Origin: CALFVT01 sp964513675
GTDB lineage: Bacteria > Pseudomonadota > Alphaproteobacteria > Caulobacterales > Maricaulaceae
Length of the DNA stretch: 26,411 nucleotides
NCBI GenBank assembly: GCA_964513675.1
Contig: CAZEOD010000036.1
Coordinates: 1-26,411, forward strand
Direction of reading: 5' to 3'
Below the pieces are notes generated by a model that was not told where the DNA came from, searched no databases, and saw only the letters and a list, made by a program, of their open reading frames with translations. The position numbers and the translations under genes were made by a program. How positions within the stretch are numbered: position 1 is the first letter of the stretch; each line of letters starts with the position of its first letter. Of this stretch, positions 15,993 to 24,124 are shown one piece after another.

Positions 15993-16545
15993 CTTCATCA
16001 TCATAATCATTTTTACGCTTAGGACGCCCAATTAGCGGCCCCATATCTGTGAGCTCAATAATCGCATCCGCTTGACGGCGAAGCTCATCTGAGAGCATAG
16101 GCGGTTTTGATTTAAGCGTTGAGACTACGGAAACACGTGTGCCTTTGGCCTGAACAGCCTTAATCGCCGCTCGGAAATCACCATCTCCTGAAAACAAAAG
16201 CATATGGTCGACGACGCCCGCAAGGGTCATCATATCAACTGCAATCTCTATATCCATATTGCCTTTAATACGGCGGCGGCCATCGCGGTCAGTATATTCA
16301 CGTGCGCGTTTTGTAATGACATGATACCCATTATAATCGAGCCAATCCATGAGAGGACGTATCGGAGAATAATCGTCTTTTTCGAGTAAGGCCGTATAAT
16401 AATTCGCGCGAATAAGCCGTCCTTTTCCGCGAAAAAGGTCTAAAAGCTTTCTGTAATCAATATCATAATCGAGAGATTTTCCTGTAGAATGAAGGTTTGA
16501 CCCATCAATGAAAATTGCAATACGCTCGTCGGGGTAAAATGCCAT
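15985..16545 (-). CDS. NYN (LabA/DUF88) domain protein, PIN-like predicted nuclease
   Basis: The ATG at 16545 gives 186 residues starting MAFYPDERIAIFIDGSNLH; longer readings run through non-conserved sequence. The PIN-like NYN fold is shown by the first acidic motif IFIDGSN (Asp14), the middle D-x-E-x-x-x-D segment (NMDIEIAVD, Asp98 to Asp104) and the SGDGDF motif (119-124), which together form a metal-binding site expected to cleave RNA. A very acidic tail (DYDDEDE) follows. Members act as small ribonucleases in RNA processing or turnover; the target here is unknown. It shares 8 bases with the downstream glycosylase gene and diverges from folK with 30 bases between the starts. Confidence 0.85.
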   Translation of the reverse strand: MAFYPDERIAIFIDGSNLHSTGKSLDYDIDYRKLLDLFRGKGRLIRANYYTALLEKDDYSPIRPLMDWLDYNGYHVITKRAREYTDRDGRRRIKGNMDIEIAVDMMTLAGVVDHMLLFSGDGDFRAAIKAVQAKGTRVSVVSTLKSKPPMLSDELRRQADAIIELTDMGPLIGRPKRKNDYDDEDE

Positions 16546-16575
16546 GTTAATAATATCCAAATTATGTCTTAAAAT

Positions 16576-17085
16576 ATGAAACCTATATATATCGCAGTCG
16601 GGGCGAATATGTCCAACCCAAAAGAGGCCCTTATCCGTCTCCCAAGCCAATTAAATGCGCGCGGTGTTTTTGTGAAAAAAACATCGAGTTTATGGCGCAA
16701 TCCCGCATGGCCAGCAGGGCTTGGATATCCAGATTACCTGAACGGCGTTTTCGAAGTCGAGTTTACGGCCTCGGCCGATGATCTTTTAACAATGTTACAT
16801 GCGCTAGAAAACGCGGCAGGGCGGCGGCGATCTATACGTAATGCGCCGCGCCCTTTAGACCTTGATATCCTAGATTTTCGCGGTGAGGTGAGGGAGAGCC
16901 TTGATTTACAGCTTCCGCATCCGCGTATGAATGACCGCGCCTTTGTTATGCTGCCCTTAGCTGAAATTGCGCCAAATTGGCGTCATCCTCTAACGCATAT
17001 CACGGCGATTGAGACCTTAGCGCAGCTTTCGCTCTCTGATATGGAGGCCATGAGCTTTGAAACCCACATAAGCTCTGCCGATTAA
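16576..17085 (+). CDS. folK: 2-amino-4-hydroxy-6-hydroxymethyldihydropteridine diphosphokinase
   Basis: FolK transfers pyrophosphate from ATP to the pterin alcohol in folate synthesis. The 169-residue protein starts MKPIYIAVGANMSNP and contains the YPDYLNGV pterin segment and the signature GRRRSIRNAPRPLDLDIL (82-99), whose two aspartates (95 and 97) bind magnesium. The late PHPRMNDRAFVMLPLAEIAP block (114-133) is also typical. folK beside rpoZ is a common alphaproteobacterial order. The start at 16576 has no ribosome site in the short AT-rich spacer. A terminator follows before rpoZ. Confidence 0.95.
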   Translation: MKPIYIAVGANMSNPKEALIRLPSQLNARGVFVKKTSSLWRNPAWPAGLGYPDYLNGVFEVEFTASADDLLTMLHALENAAGRRRSIRNAPRPLDLDILDFRGEVRESLDLQLPHPRMNDRAFVMLPLAEIAPNWRHPLTHITAIETLAQLSLSDMEAMSFETHISSAD

Positions 17086-17130
17086 GCTTGTTTTTTTGTA
17101 AGAGAATCTGTATGCGGCAATGTAATATTT

Positions 17131-17157
17131 GCGCAGATAATGGCTCTGCGCGTTTTT
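17131..17157 (+). terminator. Terminator-like hairpin between folK and rpoZ
   Basis: GCGCAGA, a 7-base loop and TCTGCGC, then G and five T. It ends only 21 bases before the rpoZ start codon, so it either ends folK transcription or sits in the rpoZ leader. Confidence 0.8.
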
Positions 17158-17178
17158 ATTTGAGAATTTGGAGCAAAT

Positions 17179-17550
17179 ATGGCCCGCGTTACTGTTGAAG
17201 ATTGCGTCGAAAAGATTCCGAACCGTTTTGATTTGGTACTTTTAGCTGCGCATCGGTCACGAAATATTTCGGCTGGATCAAGCCTAACGATTGATCGTGA
17301 TAATGATAAAACCCCGGTTGTGTCCTTACGTGAACTCGCCGAGGAAACACTTGATCTTGATGATTTAAGAGAGAGCCTCGTGAACGGGCTTCAGCGCGTT
17401 ATTACAGATGATGATATGCCGGACGAAGAAGAATCCGCGCCGATCTTAGCGCTTGAGCAAGGGCCAGCGCAGCCGAAAGAGATGTCCGAAGCTGATCTTA
17501 TGCGCGCGCTGCAAGGCGACCGTGACAATGATAATTCAAGCCGATTTTAG
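17179..17550 (+). CDS. rpoZ: RNA polymerase omega subunit
   Basis: Omega helps assemble RNA polymerase by holding the beta-prime subunit and takes part in ppGpp binding. The 123-residue protein begins MARVTVEDCVEKIPNRFDLV, then LLAAHRSRNISAG, and has the conserved D-K-x-P-V-V-S-L-R-E-L-A-E-E motif at about 43-57. The remaining acidic tail is longer than the E. coli protein, as is usual in alphaproteobacteria. GGAG stands 5 bases before the ATG. It lies directly before the ppGpp synthetase gene, a functionally sensible neighbour, but a strong terminator separates the two. Confidence 0.96.
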   Translation: MARVTVEDCVEKIPNRFDLVLLAAHRSRNISAGSSLTIDRDNDKTPVVSLRELAEETLDLDDLRESLVNGLQRVITDDDMPDEEESAPILALEQGPAQPKEMSEADLMRALQGDRDNDNSSRF

Positions 17551-17571
17551 GGCTGATTACCTCGTATTCGA

Positions 17572-17598
17572 AAAGCGGCAATTTGTGCCGCTTTTTTT
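17572..17598 (+). terminator. Rho-independent terminator after rpoZ
   Basis: AAAGCGGCA, ATTTG loop, TGCCGCTTT, then further T to a run of seven. It starts 22 bases after the rpoZ stop codon. Confidence 0.93.
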
Positions 17599-17610
17599 AT
17601 GCCTTATTGA

Positions 17611-17639
17611 TTGCCCCTCATACCAACGCACCTTATATT
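17611..17639 (+). promoter_or_regulatory. Candidate rsh promoter giving a leaderless message
   Basis: TTGCCC (17611-17616), a 17-base spacer and TATATT (17634-17639) lie between the rpoZ terminator and the rsh ATG at 17647. Transcription would begin at about the A of the ATG. No ribosome binding site is present. Confidence 0.5.
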
Positions 17640-17646
17640 AAAATCC

Positions 17647-19920
17647 ATGAGCCGTTTGGTTGATATAAACGCCCCCCGCGAAGGGGCTCCGGTAAAACCC
17701 ATAGCGCCGGCCCCGAAGAAAGCCTTTCTTCGGCAATATGAACTTATTGATATGGTCAGGGCCTATGACCCATCTGTGAATGAGGCCCTCCTGAATAAGG
17801 CCTATGTTTTTTCTGTAAAAGCACATGGCGATCAAAAACGCCATTCTGGCGATCCTTATTATGCCCACCCGATTGAAGTCGCAGGTATTCTCGCCTCTTT
17901 AAATATGGATGTGGCCAGCATTTGCACGGCCTTGCTCCATGATGTGATCGAAGACACAGATACAACGCGCGAAGATTTGGCGGAGATGTTTACCGAGGAA
18001 ATCGCCGAACTTGTCGACGGGGTCACGAAATTAAGCCAGCTTGAATTATCCCGACCAGATTTATCGCGTGAGCGAAAACAGGCGGAAAACTTTCAAAAAT
18101 TTGTCTTAGCCATGAGCAAAGATGTCCGCGTGCTGTTGGTAAAGCTCTGTGATCGCCTACATAATATGCGCACTTTGCAATATCATCCAAAGCAAAGCTC
18201 ACGCGAGCGTATTGCGCGCGAAACCCTCGAAATTTTTGCACCGCTTGCGCGCCGCGTCGGTGTCGACCGTATTTGTTCCGAGCTTGAGGATTTATCTTTT
18301 CAGCACCTCAATCCAGCGATGTTCGAAAGCATTATAAACCGCCTTACGCAATGGCGGGCCAATCAGGCGGGCGCTATATCACAAATTTCTATCGCGCTTA
18401 AAGACTGTCTGGATATGTCGGGCATAACCTACAGAATTTATGGCCGCGAAAAGCGGGCTTATGCGATTTGGCGTAAGCTTGAAAAACAGGGGATCGCGTT
18501 TGAAGACGTGGCCGATATTTATGCCTTTCGCGTTATTGTCCCTGAAAAAGCGGATTGTTATGCCATTTTAGGGCATTTTCATATGAATTTTCGAATTGCC
18601 CCGTCTCGCTTTCGTGACTTTATTTCTGTTCCGAAACCAAATGGCTATCAATCGCTGCATACAACGATTATCGGGCCAGAGAATCGGCGAGTTGAAATTC
18701 AAATCCGAACCGAACGCATGGAAGACGTCGCCGAACGCGGTGTCGCCGCGCATTGGGCTTATAAAAACGAAGCTTATTCCTATGATCCAGAGCGCGCAAC
18801 AGCGATTGGGCGTGACCCCTTAAGATCTATTCGGCCCTTAGTCGAGTTGATGGAAAATAGCGGCGATGCCGATGAGTTTCTTGAACATGCGAAATTAGAA
18901 ATGTTCACGGATCAGGTCTTTACATTTACGCCCGGCGGGGAATTAATTCCCCTGCCAGTCGGCGCGACAGCCCTCGATTTTGCTTATGCTGTTCATACCA
19001 ATATTGGCAATACTTGTATCGGGGCGAATGTAAATGGCCGTGAGTGGCCTTTGCACAGACCCCTTAAAAACGGTGATGTTGTCCGTATTATAAGGGGCGG
19101 TAAAGCTGAGGCGCGCCCGAATTGGGAAAGCTTTGTCGTCACCGGCAAAGCGCGCTCGTCTTTACGGCGCCTAACGCGCGAGCAAGAAGCGATAGAGTTG
19201 CGAGAAACTGGCAAAATGCTTGTGCAGCATGCTTTTGCGCGGGAGGGTAAAGACTACGCAGAAAACACGATACAAGATGCGCTCAAGCGGTTGAACCTTG
19301 CAACGACTGATGACTTATATAAGGCGCTAGGCGGCGGGCATATATCTATGCGCAGCTTCATGAATGCTGTCTTTCCGGGGCGTGATGAAAATGATAACGA
19401 AACTTATGTATCGCGTGATTTGATTAAAGATGACACGATCAAACTCTATGTACGCGGTGATGGCCTCTCGGCCGGGGCATCAATGCATTTATCAACCTGC
19501 TGCTCACCTATACCCGGTGACCGTATTGTCGGTGTTATGATGGACGGAAAGGGGCTTCATATTCACACGATTGATTGTGAAAACCTTGTTGATTTTGAAG
19601 ATGACATGGACCGCTGGGTTAACCTCGCTTGGCGGCGCGCGGCAAGTCATTCTATTGCCACCGCCCGCATAATGGCGACTGTTGGTCATGTTCCGGGCGC
19701 ATTAGCGGGTGTTACAAAAATCATCAGCGAGGCCGGCGGTAATTTAATTAATATTGCTACCCTCAACAGGTCTCCGACGTTTTTTGACCTGATTTTAGAT
19801 CTTGAGGTTAAAGATAAGCGTCATCTTTCACAAATCATTGCGGCTTTGCGAACAAGCACTTATGTGGTCAACACAGCGCGAGCGGATGCGATTCATATGG
19901 ACGCCGCTTTAAAGGACTAG
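17647..19920 (+). CDS. rsh: Bifunctional (p)ppGpp synthetase/hydrolase (RelA/SpoT homologue)
   Basis: The product has 757 residues from ATG 17647. The hydrolase HD domain (about 48-200) keeps the catalytic pair His98-Asp99 in LLHDVIEDT. The synthetase domain (about 245-375) has YRIYGREKR, DIYAFRVIV, RFRDFISVPKPNGYQSLHTT (321-340) and VEIQIRTERMEDVAERGVAAHW. A TGS domain (about 422-485) and a C-terminal ACT domain (about 675-750) follow. Both activities therefore look intact, as expected for the single long RSH of alphaproteobacteria, which sets ppGpp during starvation. The N terminus carries about 27 extra residues, proline-rich, before the usual LRQYEL start. It appears to lead an operon through pyrE, pdxJ, acpS, rnc, era and recO. 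The start codon lacks a ribosome site, fitting the leaderless promoter described. Confidence 0.96.
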   Translation: MSRLVDINAPREGAPVKPIAPAPKKAFLRQYELIDMVRAYDPSVNEALLNKAYVFSVKAHGDQKRHSGDPYYAHPIEVAGILASLNMDVASICTALLHDVIEDTDTTREDLAEMFTEEIAELVDGVTKLSQLELSRPDLSRERKQAENFQKFVLAMSKDVRVLLVKLCDRLHNMRTLQYHPKQSSRERIARETLEIFAPLARRVGVDRICSELEDLSFQHLNPAMFESIINRLTQWRANQAGAISQISIALKDCLDMSGITYRIYGREKRAYAIWRKLEKQGIAFEDVADIYAFRVIVPEKADCYAILGHFHMNFRIAPSRFRDFISVPKPNGYQSLHTTIIGPENRRVEIQIRTERMEDVAERGVAAHWAYKNEAYSYDPERATAIGRDPLRSIRPLVELMENSGDADEFLEHAKLEMFTDQVFTFTPGGELIPLPVGATALDFAYAVHTNIGNTCIGANVNGREWPLHRPLKNGDVVRIIRGGKAEARPNWESFVVTGKARSSLRRLTREQEAIELRETGKMLVQHAFAREGKDYAENTIQDALKRLNLATTDDLYKALGGGHISMRSFMNAVFPGRDENDNETYVSRDLIKDDTIKLYVRGDGLSAGASMHLSTCCSPIPGDRIVGVMMDGKGLHIHTIDCENLVDFEDDMDRWVNLAWRRAASHSIATARIMATVGHVPGALAGVTKIISEAGGNLINIATLNRSPTFFDLILDLEVKDKRHLSQIIAALRTSTYVVNTARADAIHMDAALKD

Positions 19921-19924
19921 ACTT

Positions 19925-20512
19925 ATGATGACGACTGATGATGTGTTAGATGTTTTCCGTGAAGCGGGAGCCTTGCTTGAGGGGCATTTCATTTTATCAT
20001 CAGGACTACGTAGTCCTGTTTTCCTGCAAAAGGCTTTTATTTTCAAAAATCCGCGCCTCACTGAAATACTCTGCAAAGCATTGGCTGAAAAAGTGCAGGC
20101 TGACTTAGGAACTGTCCCTGATATCATTGTTGCTCCCGCTATGGGCGGCGTTATTCCGGGTTATGAAACGGCCCGCCATTTAAACCGCGAGTCTATTTTC
20201 ACAGAACGTGTTGACGGTGAATTTACATTACGGCGCGGCTTTACCTTAAACGCAGGACAGACGGTTTTAATGGTTGAAGATATTGTAACCACGGGTCTTT
20301 CATCGCGCGAATGTATCAAAAGCATTGAAAAAACTGGCGCAAAAGTTGTTGCGGGCGCCTGTATATTTGACCGCTCCGGCGGCGACGCTGATATCGGCGT
20401 GCCTTTGGTTAGCCTCGCAGCCAAAGCCTTTCCGGCTTATGCGGCAGATCAGCTACCAGATGAGCTGGCAAAGCTTCCAGCGATTAAGCCCGGTAGCCGC
20501 GGCTTGTCGTAA
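19925..20512 (+). CDS. pyrE: Orotate phosphoribosyltransferase
   Basis: PyrE makes orotidine 5'-phosphate from orotate and PRPP in pyrimidine synthesis. The 195-residue protein has the SSGLRSPVF substrate region (25-33), APAMGGVIPGY (70-80) and the PRPP-binding motif VLMVEDIVTTGLSS (114-127). AGGA lies 8 bases before the ATG at 19925, overlapping the end of rsh; the gap to rsh is 4 bases. A second ATG directly follows the first and could also be used. Confidence 0.95.
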   Translation: MMTTDDVLDVFREAGALLEGHFILSSGLRSPVFLQKAFIFKNPRLTEILCKALAEKVQADLGTVPDIIVAPAMGGVIPGYETARHLNRESIFTERVDGEFTLRRGFTLNAGQTVLMVEDIVTTGLSSRECIKSIEKTGAKVVAGACIFDRSGGDADIGVPLVSLAAKAFPAYAADQLPDELAKLPAIKPGSRGLS

Positions 20513-20514
20513 CT

Positions 20515-21279
20515 ATGGATAAGTCCAATCCAAATCGTCTTCGCCTTGGCGTAAATATAGATCATATTGCGACCTTGCGAAATGCACGCGGCGGCACACA
20601 TCCCGACCCTATAGCCGGCGCATGGACGGCGATACAAGCTGGGGCCGACGGAATTACAGCGCATTTACGTGAAGATCGCCGCCATATGCGCGATACGGAT
20701 ATGGAACGTTTGCAGCTTTTATGTACTGACAGTCAAATTCCGCTGAATATGGAAATGGCAGTTACGGATGAGATGCAGTCTATCGCAGGCGGTTTATTAC
20801 CCCATGCCGTCTGCCTTGTCCCCGAACGGCGTGAAGAACGGACAACCGAAGGCGGGCTTGATGTGGCTGGCAATCACAACCGCGTAACATCCCTCATATC
20901 GGCTCTGTCAGAGAAGGGATGCCGATTATCCCTCTTTATCGAAGCTGTCCCGCAGCAAATTGAAATGGCGGCTAAGTCGGGCGCGCCGGTCGTGGAATTA
21001 CATACGGGCGCTTATGCGCATGCACTTGACGGCGGAGATGATGACAAGGCAGCCGTAATTTTAAAGCAATTAAAAACGGGGGCAAAGCAAGCCGCAGATT
21101 TAGGGCTTGAGGTTCATATGGGCCACGGCCTTACCTTTGAAAATGTAGCGCCGATTGCCGCCATCCCCGAGGTCAAAGAGCTTAATATCGGGCATTTCCT
21201 TATCGGCGAATCTGTCTTTATGGGGCTTGATGGGGCGATAGCAGAGATGCGCCGTCTTATGGATGCTGCCCGCGCATGA
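20515..21279 (+). CDS. pdxJ: Pyridoxine 5'-phosphate synthase
   Basis: PdxJ joins deoxyxylulose 5-phosphate with 3-amino-2-oxopropyl phosphate in the last ring-forming step of vitamin B6 synthesis. The 254-residue TIM-barrel protein has the characteristic LGVNIDHIATLRNARG (11-26), HLREDRRHM (50-58), the NMEMA strand, and the C-terminal ELNIGHFLIGESVFMGL phosphate-binding region. It starts 2 bases after pyrE and its TGA overlaps the acpS ATG (ATGA), so translation is coupled. The pdxJ-acpS pairing is widespread in proteobacteria. Confidence 0.97.
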   Translation: MDKSNPNRLRLGVNIDHIATLRNARGGTHPDPIAGAWTAIQAGADGITAHLREDRRHMRDTDMERLQLLCTDSQIPLNMEMAVTDEMQSIAGGLLPHAVCLVPERREERTTEGGLDVAGNHNRVTSLISALSEKGCRLSLFIEAVPQQIEMAAKSGAPVVELHTGAYAHALDGGDDDKAAVILKQLKTGAKQAADLGLEVHMGHGLTFENVAPIAAIPEVKELNIGHFLIGESVFMGLDGAIAEMRRLMDAARA

Positions 21280-21674
21280 TAAGCGGCATTGGCACAGATT
21301 TATGCGATATTCGCCGTATTGAAAAAAGTCTCAAACGTTATGGCCGCCGCTTTAAAGAGAAAATTTTTACGGCCGCTGAAATAGCTTATTGCGAGGCGCG
21401 CTCTGGCTCTGGCAGTTATTATGCGAAACGCTTTGCCGCCAAAGAGGCTTTGGCAAAGGCGTTATCAGATGAAACCACGGGGGCATTATCATGGACAGAT
21501 GTTGGCGTTAAAAATGATCCGTCAGGCCGTCCCATTTTGAATTTAACTGGCAGCGCAATACAACGGCTTGAGGCGTTTACACCCGGCGGCTATACGCCGC
21601 ATATACATCTGACATTGACGGATGATTATCCATACGCCATGGCTTTTGTCGTGATTGAAATGCGAAAGATCTAA
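21276..21674 (+). CDS. acpS: Holo-[acyl-carrier-protein] synthase
   Basis: AcpS transfers the phosphopantetheine arm of CoA to acyl carrier protein, starting fatty acid synthesis. The 132-residue protein has the magnesium-binding Asp8 in GIGTDLCDIRRIE and Glu57 in KRFAAKEALAKAL, both family signatures. It overlaps pdxJ by 4 bases and rnc by 1 base (TAATG). The signal-peptidase gene lepB, often found between acpS and rnc in this class, is absent here. Confidence 0.96.
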   Translation: MISGIGTDLCDIRRIEKSLKRYGRRFKEKIFTAAEIAYCEARSGSGSYYAKRFAAKEALAKALSDETTGALSWTDVGVKNDPSGRPILNLTGSAIQRLEAFTPGGYTPHIHLTLTDDYPYAMAFVVIEMRKI

Positions 21675-22378
21675 TGGTTGAATACACGCAAAAACTAGCG
21701 AAGCTAGAAGACAGAATTGCCTATGTCTTTAAAGATAAATCGCTCCTTATTCGGGCTTTAACGCACTCATCATATGGTGACGGGCAGCGTGTTTTTGCGC
21801 ATTTTGAACGTCTTGAATTTCTTGGGGATCGTGTCCTCAATTTGATGACGGCCAAAGCCCTTTTTACCGCCGAGCAGCTCGATGAAGGCCAAATGGCACG
21901 CAAGTTAAATTCACTCGTCCGTAAAGACGCCTGTGCGGATATTGCACGCCATATTGATTTGGGCGGAGCTTTGTTTTTATCAAGAGCCGAAGACAAGCAA
22001 GGCGGGCGAGATAAAACATCAATTTTGGGCGATGCGTGTGAAGCACTAATAGCGGCCCTATATATTGACGGCGGCATGGAAGCCGCGCAGAATTTTTACG
22101 ATAAATTTTGGAGCGCCCGCGTTATTGAAACTTTATCCCAATCCCTAAAAGATCCGAAAACGGCGTTACAGGAATTATCTGTTATGCGCGGAATGGGAAC
22201 ACCGCGTTATCGTACGGTCAAGCGAGAAGGCCCTGACCATAATCCACATTTTCATATAGAGGCCTATTTGGAAACGGGGACAACCGCCACGGGGCAAGGC
22301 CATAGCAAAAAAGATGCTGAGCGCAATGCGGCGAAATTATTAATTACGGAACTCGTTAATATGGCCACAGCATCATGA
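21674..22378 (+). CDS. rnc: Ribonuclease III
   Basis: RNase III cuts double-stranded RNA in rRNA and mRNA processing. The 234-residue protein has the signature ERLEFLGDRVL (45-55) and GDACEALIAALYIDGG (119-134) with the metal-binding residues Glu48, Asp52, Asp120 and Glu123. A C-terminal dsRNA-binding domain (about 160-228) ends in GHSKKDAERNAAKLL. It overlaps acpS by one base and era by four, so the trio is translationally coupled. Confidence 0.97.
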   Translation: MVEYTQKLAKLEDRIAYVFKDKSLLIRALTHSSYGDGQRVFAHFERLEFLGDRVLNLMTAKALFTAEQLDEGQMARKLNSLVRKDACADIARHIDLGGALFLSRAEDKQGGRDKTSILGDACEALIAALYIDGGMEAAQNFYDKFWSARVIETLSQSLKDPKTALQELSVMRGMGTPRYRTVKREGPDHNPHFHIEAYLETGTTATGQGHSKKDAERNAAKLLITELVNMATAS

Positions 22379-23322
22379 GCCTACCCAAAACAAAAGCTGG
22401 CTTTGTCGCCATTATCGGCGCGCCCAATGCCGGAAAGTCAACACTCGTTAATGCGCTTGTCGGCGAAAAAGTCTCGATTGTAACGCATAAGGTTCAAACC
22501 ACACGATTTCAGATACGCGGCATTGCCATGATTGATGACACCCAGCTTGTGCTTGTTGACACGCCGGGTATTTTCGCCCCGAAAAACCGTCTGGCGCGCT
22601 CCATGGTTCATGCGGCTTGGACGGGCGTCGATGACGCGGATGCGATTGTGCATGTTGTTGATGCCCCTGCGGCATGGCGTGCCCTTTACGGCGCTCCGAC
22701 GGCGCAAGATAAATTAGCCCTTGAAGACACAAAGCGCGTCATGGAAGGGCTTAAACTTCGCCGACATCCCGAGAGTTATTTAGCCCTTAACAAAATCGAC
22801 GAAATAGAGCGCGAGCATCTCTTGGCCCTGATTGCTCACTATCAAAAACCTGATCTTTACAAAGACATATTCTTGATCTCGGCGCTTAATAAAGACGGCG
22901 TTAAAGATATGTCCAAACGGCTCTGTGATGTGATGAAGTTTGGCCCATATCTATATCCAGCTGACCAAGCCGCAGATATCCCAATTCGCCTAATGGCCGC
23001 AGAAATTACGCGCGAGAAACTTTACCTTCGCCTACATGACGAACTTCCCTATGCCTCCACAGTAGAGACAGAGAAATGGACAGATTACAAAGATGGATCC
23101 GTTCGGATTGACCAAGTTGTCTATGTTCGTCGGGCCTCACAAAAACCGATTGTTCTGGGCAAAGGCGGCCAAACGATAAAGGCGATTGGCGCACAAGCGC
23201 GCCGCGAGATGGAAGACTGGCTCGGATGTCGGATACATTTATTTCTATTTGTGAAAGTAAGGGAGAAATGGGTCGACAACCCAGAGCGCTATATTCAATC
23301 CGGTCTTGAATTTGATGTTTAG
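22375..23322 (+). CDS. era: GTPase Era
   Basis: Era is a ribosome assembly GTPase that binds the 3' end of 16S rRNA. The 315-residue protein has G1 GAPNAGKS (15-22), the G2 TTR region, G3 DTPG (62-65) and G4 NKID (139-142), and a C-terminal KH domain with VLGKGGQTIKAIG (about 260-272). It begins in the ATGA overlap with rnc and is followed after 2 bases by recO, the standard rnc-era-recO order. Confidence 0.97.
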   Translation: MSLPKTKAGFVAIIGAPNAGKSTLVNALVGEKVSIVTHKVQTTRFQIRGIAMIDDTQLVLVDTPGIFAPKNRLARSMVHAAWTGVDDADAIVHVVDAPAAWRALYGAPTAQDKLALEDTKRVMEGLKLRRHPESYLALNKIDEIEREHLLALIAHYQKPDLYKDIFLISALNKDGVKDMSKRLCDVMKFGPYLYPADQAADIPIRLMAAEITREKLYLRLHDELPYASTVETEKWTDYKDGSVRIDQVVYVRRASQKPIVLGKGGQTIKAIGAQARREMEDWLGCRIHLFLFVKVREKWVDNPERYIQSGLEFDV

Positions 23323-23324
23323 CT

Positions 23325-24053
23325 ATGGATTGGCAGTCTGAAGGCTATATAATTTCTGTTCGAAGCCACGGCGAAAGCTCTGCAATCATTGATGTTTTAA
23401 CACCGGACAAAGGCCGTCACGCGGGACTGGTTCGCGGCGCACGGGGGCGGCGAAATCGGCCTGTGGTTGAAATTGGCAATAAGATTCAACTTCAATGGCG
23501 CGCACGCTTATCAGAACATTTGGGTAATTTTACAATCGAGCCTTTAGAGACCCATGCCGCAACATTAATGCAAGACCGGACATCACTCGCGGGGTTAAAC
23601 GCCGTTTGCGCCATGGCAAAAACAGTCTTGCCGGAACGTCAGGCGTTCCCGCAAGTTTATGCCGCCTTTGATATCTTGATGCAAAATTTTCAAGATGTTG
23701 ACATATGGCCTGCGCTTTATATTCGCTGGGAAATGGGCGTCTTGGCCGCCTTAGGATATGGGCTTGATTTATCGGCCTGCGCAGCAACAGGTAAGACGAA
23801 AAATTTAACCCACGTCTCGCCGCGGTCTGGCCGCGCCGTAAGCGCAGCCGCGGCGCAGCCTTATTTAGATAAACTCTTACCGCTTCCGGCCTTTATGCAG
23901 GGCGGGCGGGAGCTTTCACGCGGTGATATAGAAAACGGGCTGCAACTCACAGGTTATTTTCTAGAAACTCGCGTGCAATGGGGCATTAACCAGACCTTGC
24001 CAGATGCGCGGGCCGCGATGGTAGAGCGTATTCTAACCGCATCGAGCGCATAA
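23325..24053 (+). CDS. recO: DNA repair protein RecO
   Basis: RecO, with RecR, helps load RecA on SSB-coated single-stranded DNA in gap repair. The 242-residue protein has an N-terminal OB fold (MDWQSEGYIISVRSHGESSA, LTPDKGRHAGLVRGARG) and a helical C-terminal part with the alphaproteobacterial block LSACAATGKTKNLTHVSPRSGRAVS (starting near residue 150; abbreviated here to its key Cys, Thr and Ser-Gly-Arg positions). It is the last gene of the apparent rsh-to-recO operon; 71 bases separate it from parC. Confidence 0.93.
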   Translation: MDWQSEGYIISVRSHGESSAIIDVLTPDKGRHAGLVRGARGRRNRPVVEIGNKIQLQWRARLSEHLGNFTIEPLETHAATLMQDRTSLAGLNAVCAMAKTVLPERQAFPQVYAAFDILMQNFQDVDIWPALYIRWEMGVLAALGYGLDLSACAATGKTKNLTHVSPRSGRAVSAAAAQPYLDKLLPLPAFMQGGRELSRGDIENGLQLTGYFLETRVQWGINQTLPDARAAMVERILTASSA

Positions 24054-24124
24054 TTAATATGATTTTTACGCAGTAATTTTGCGGCGAGTTGTTACTATGA
24101 AATCGAATCAAATGCGGAAAATTC

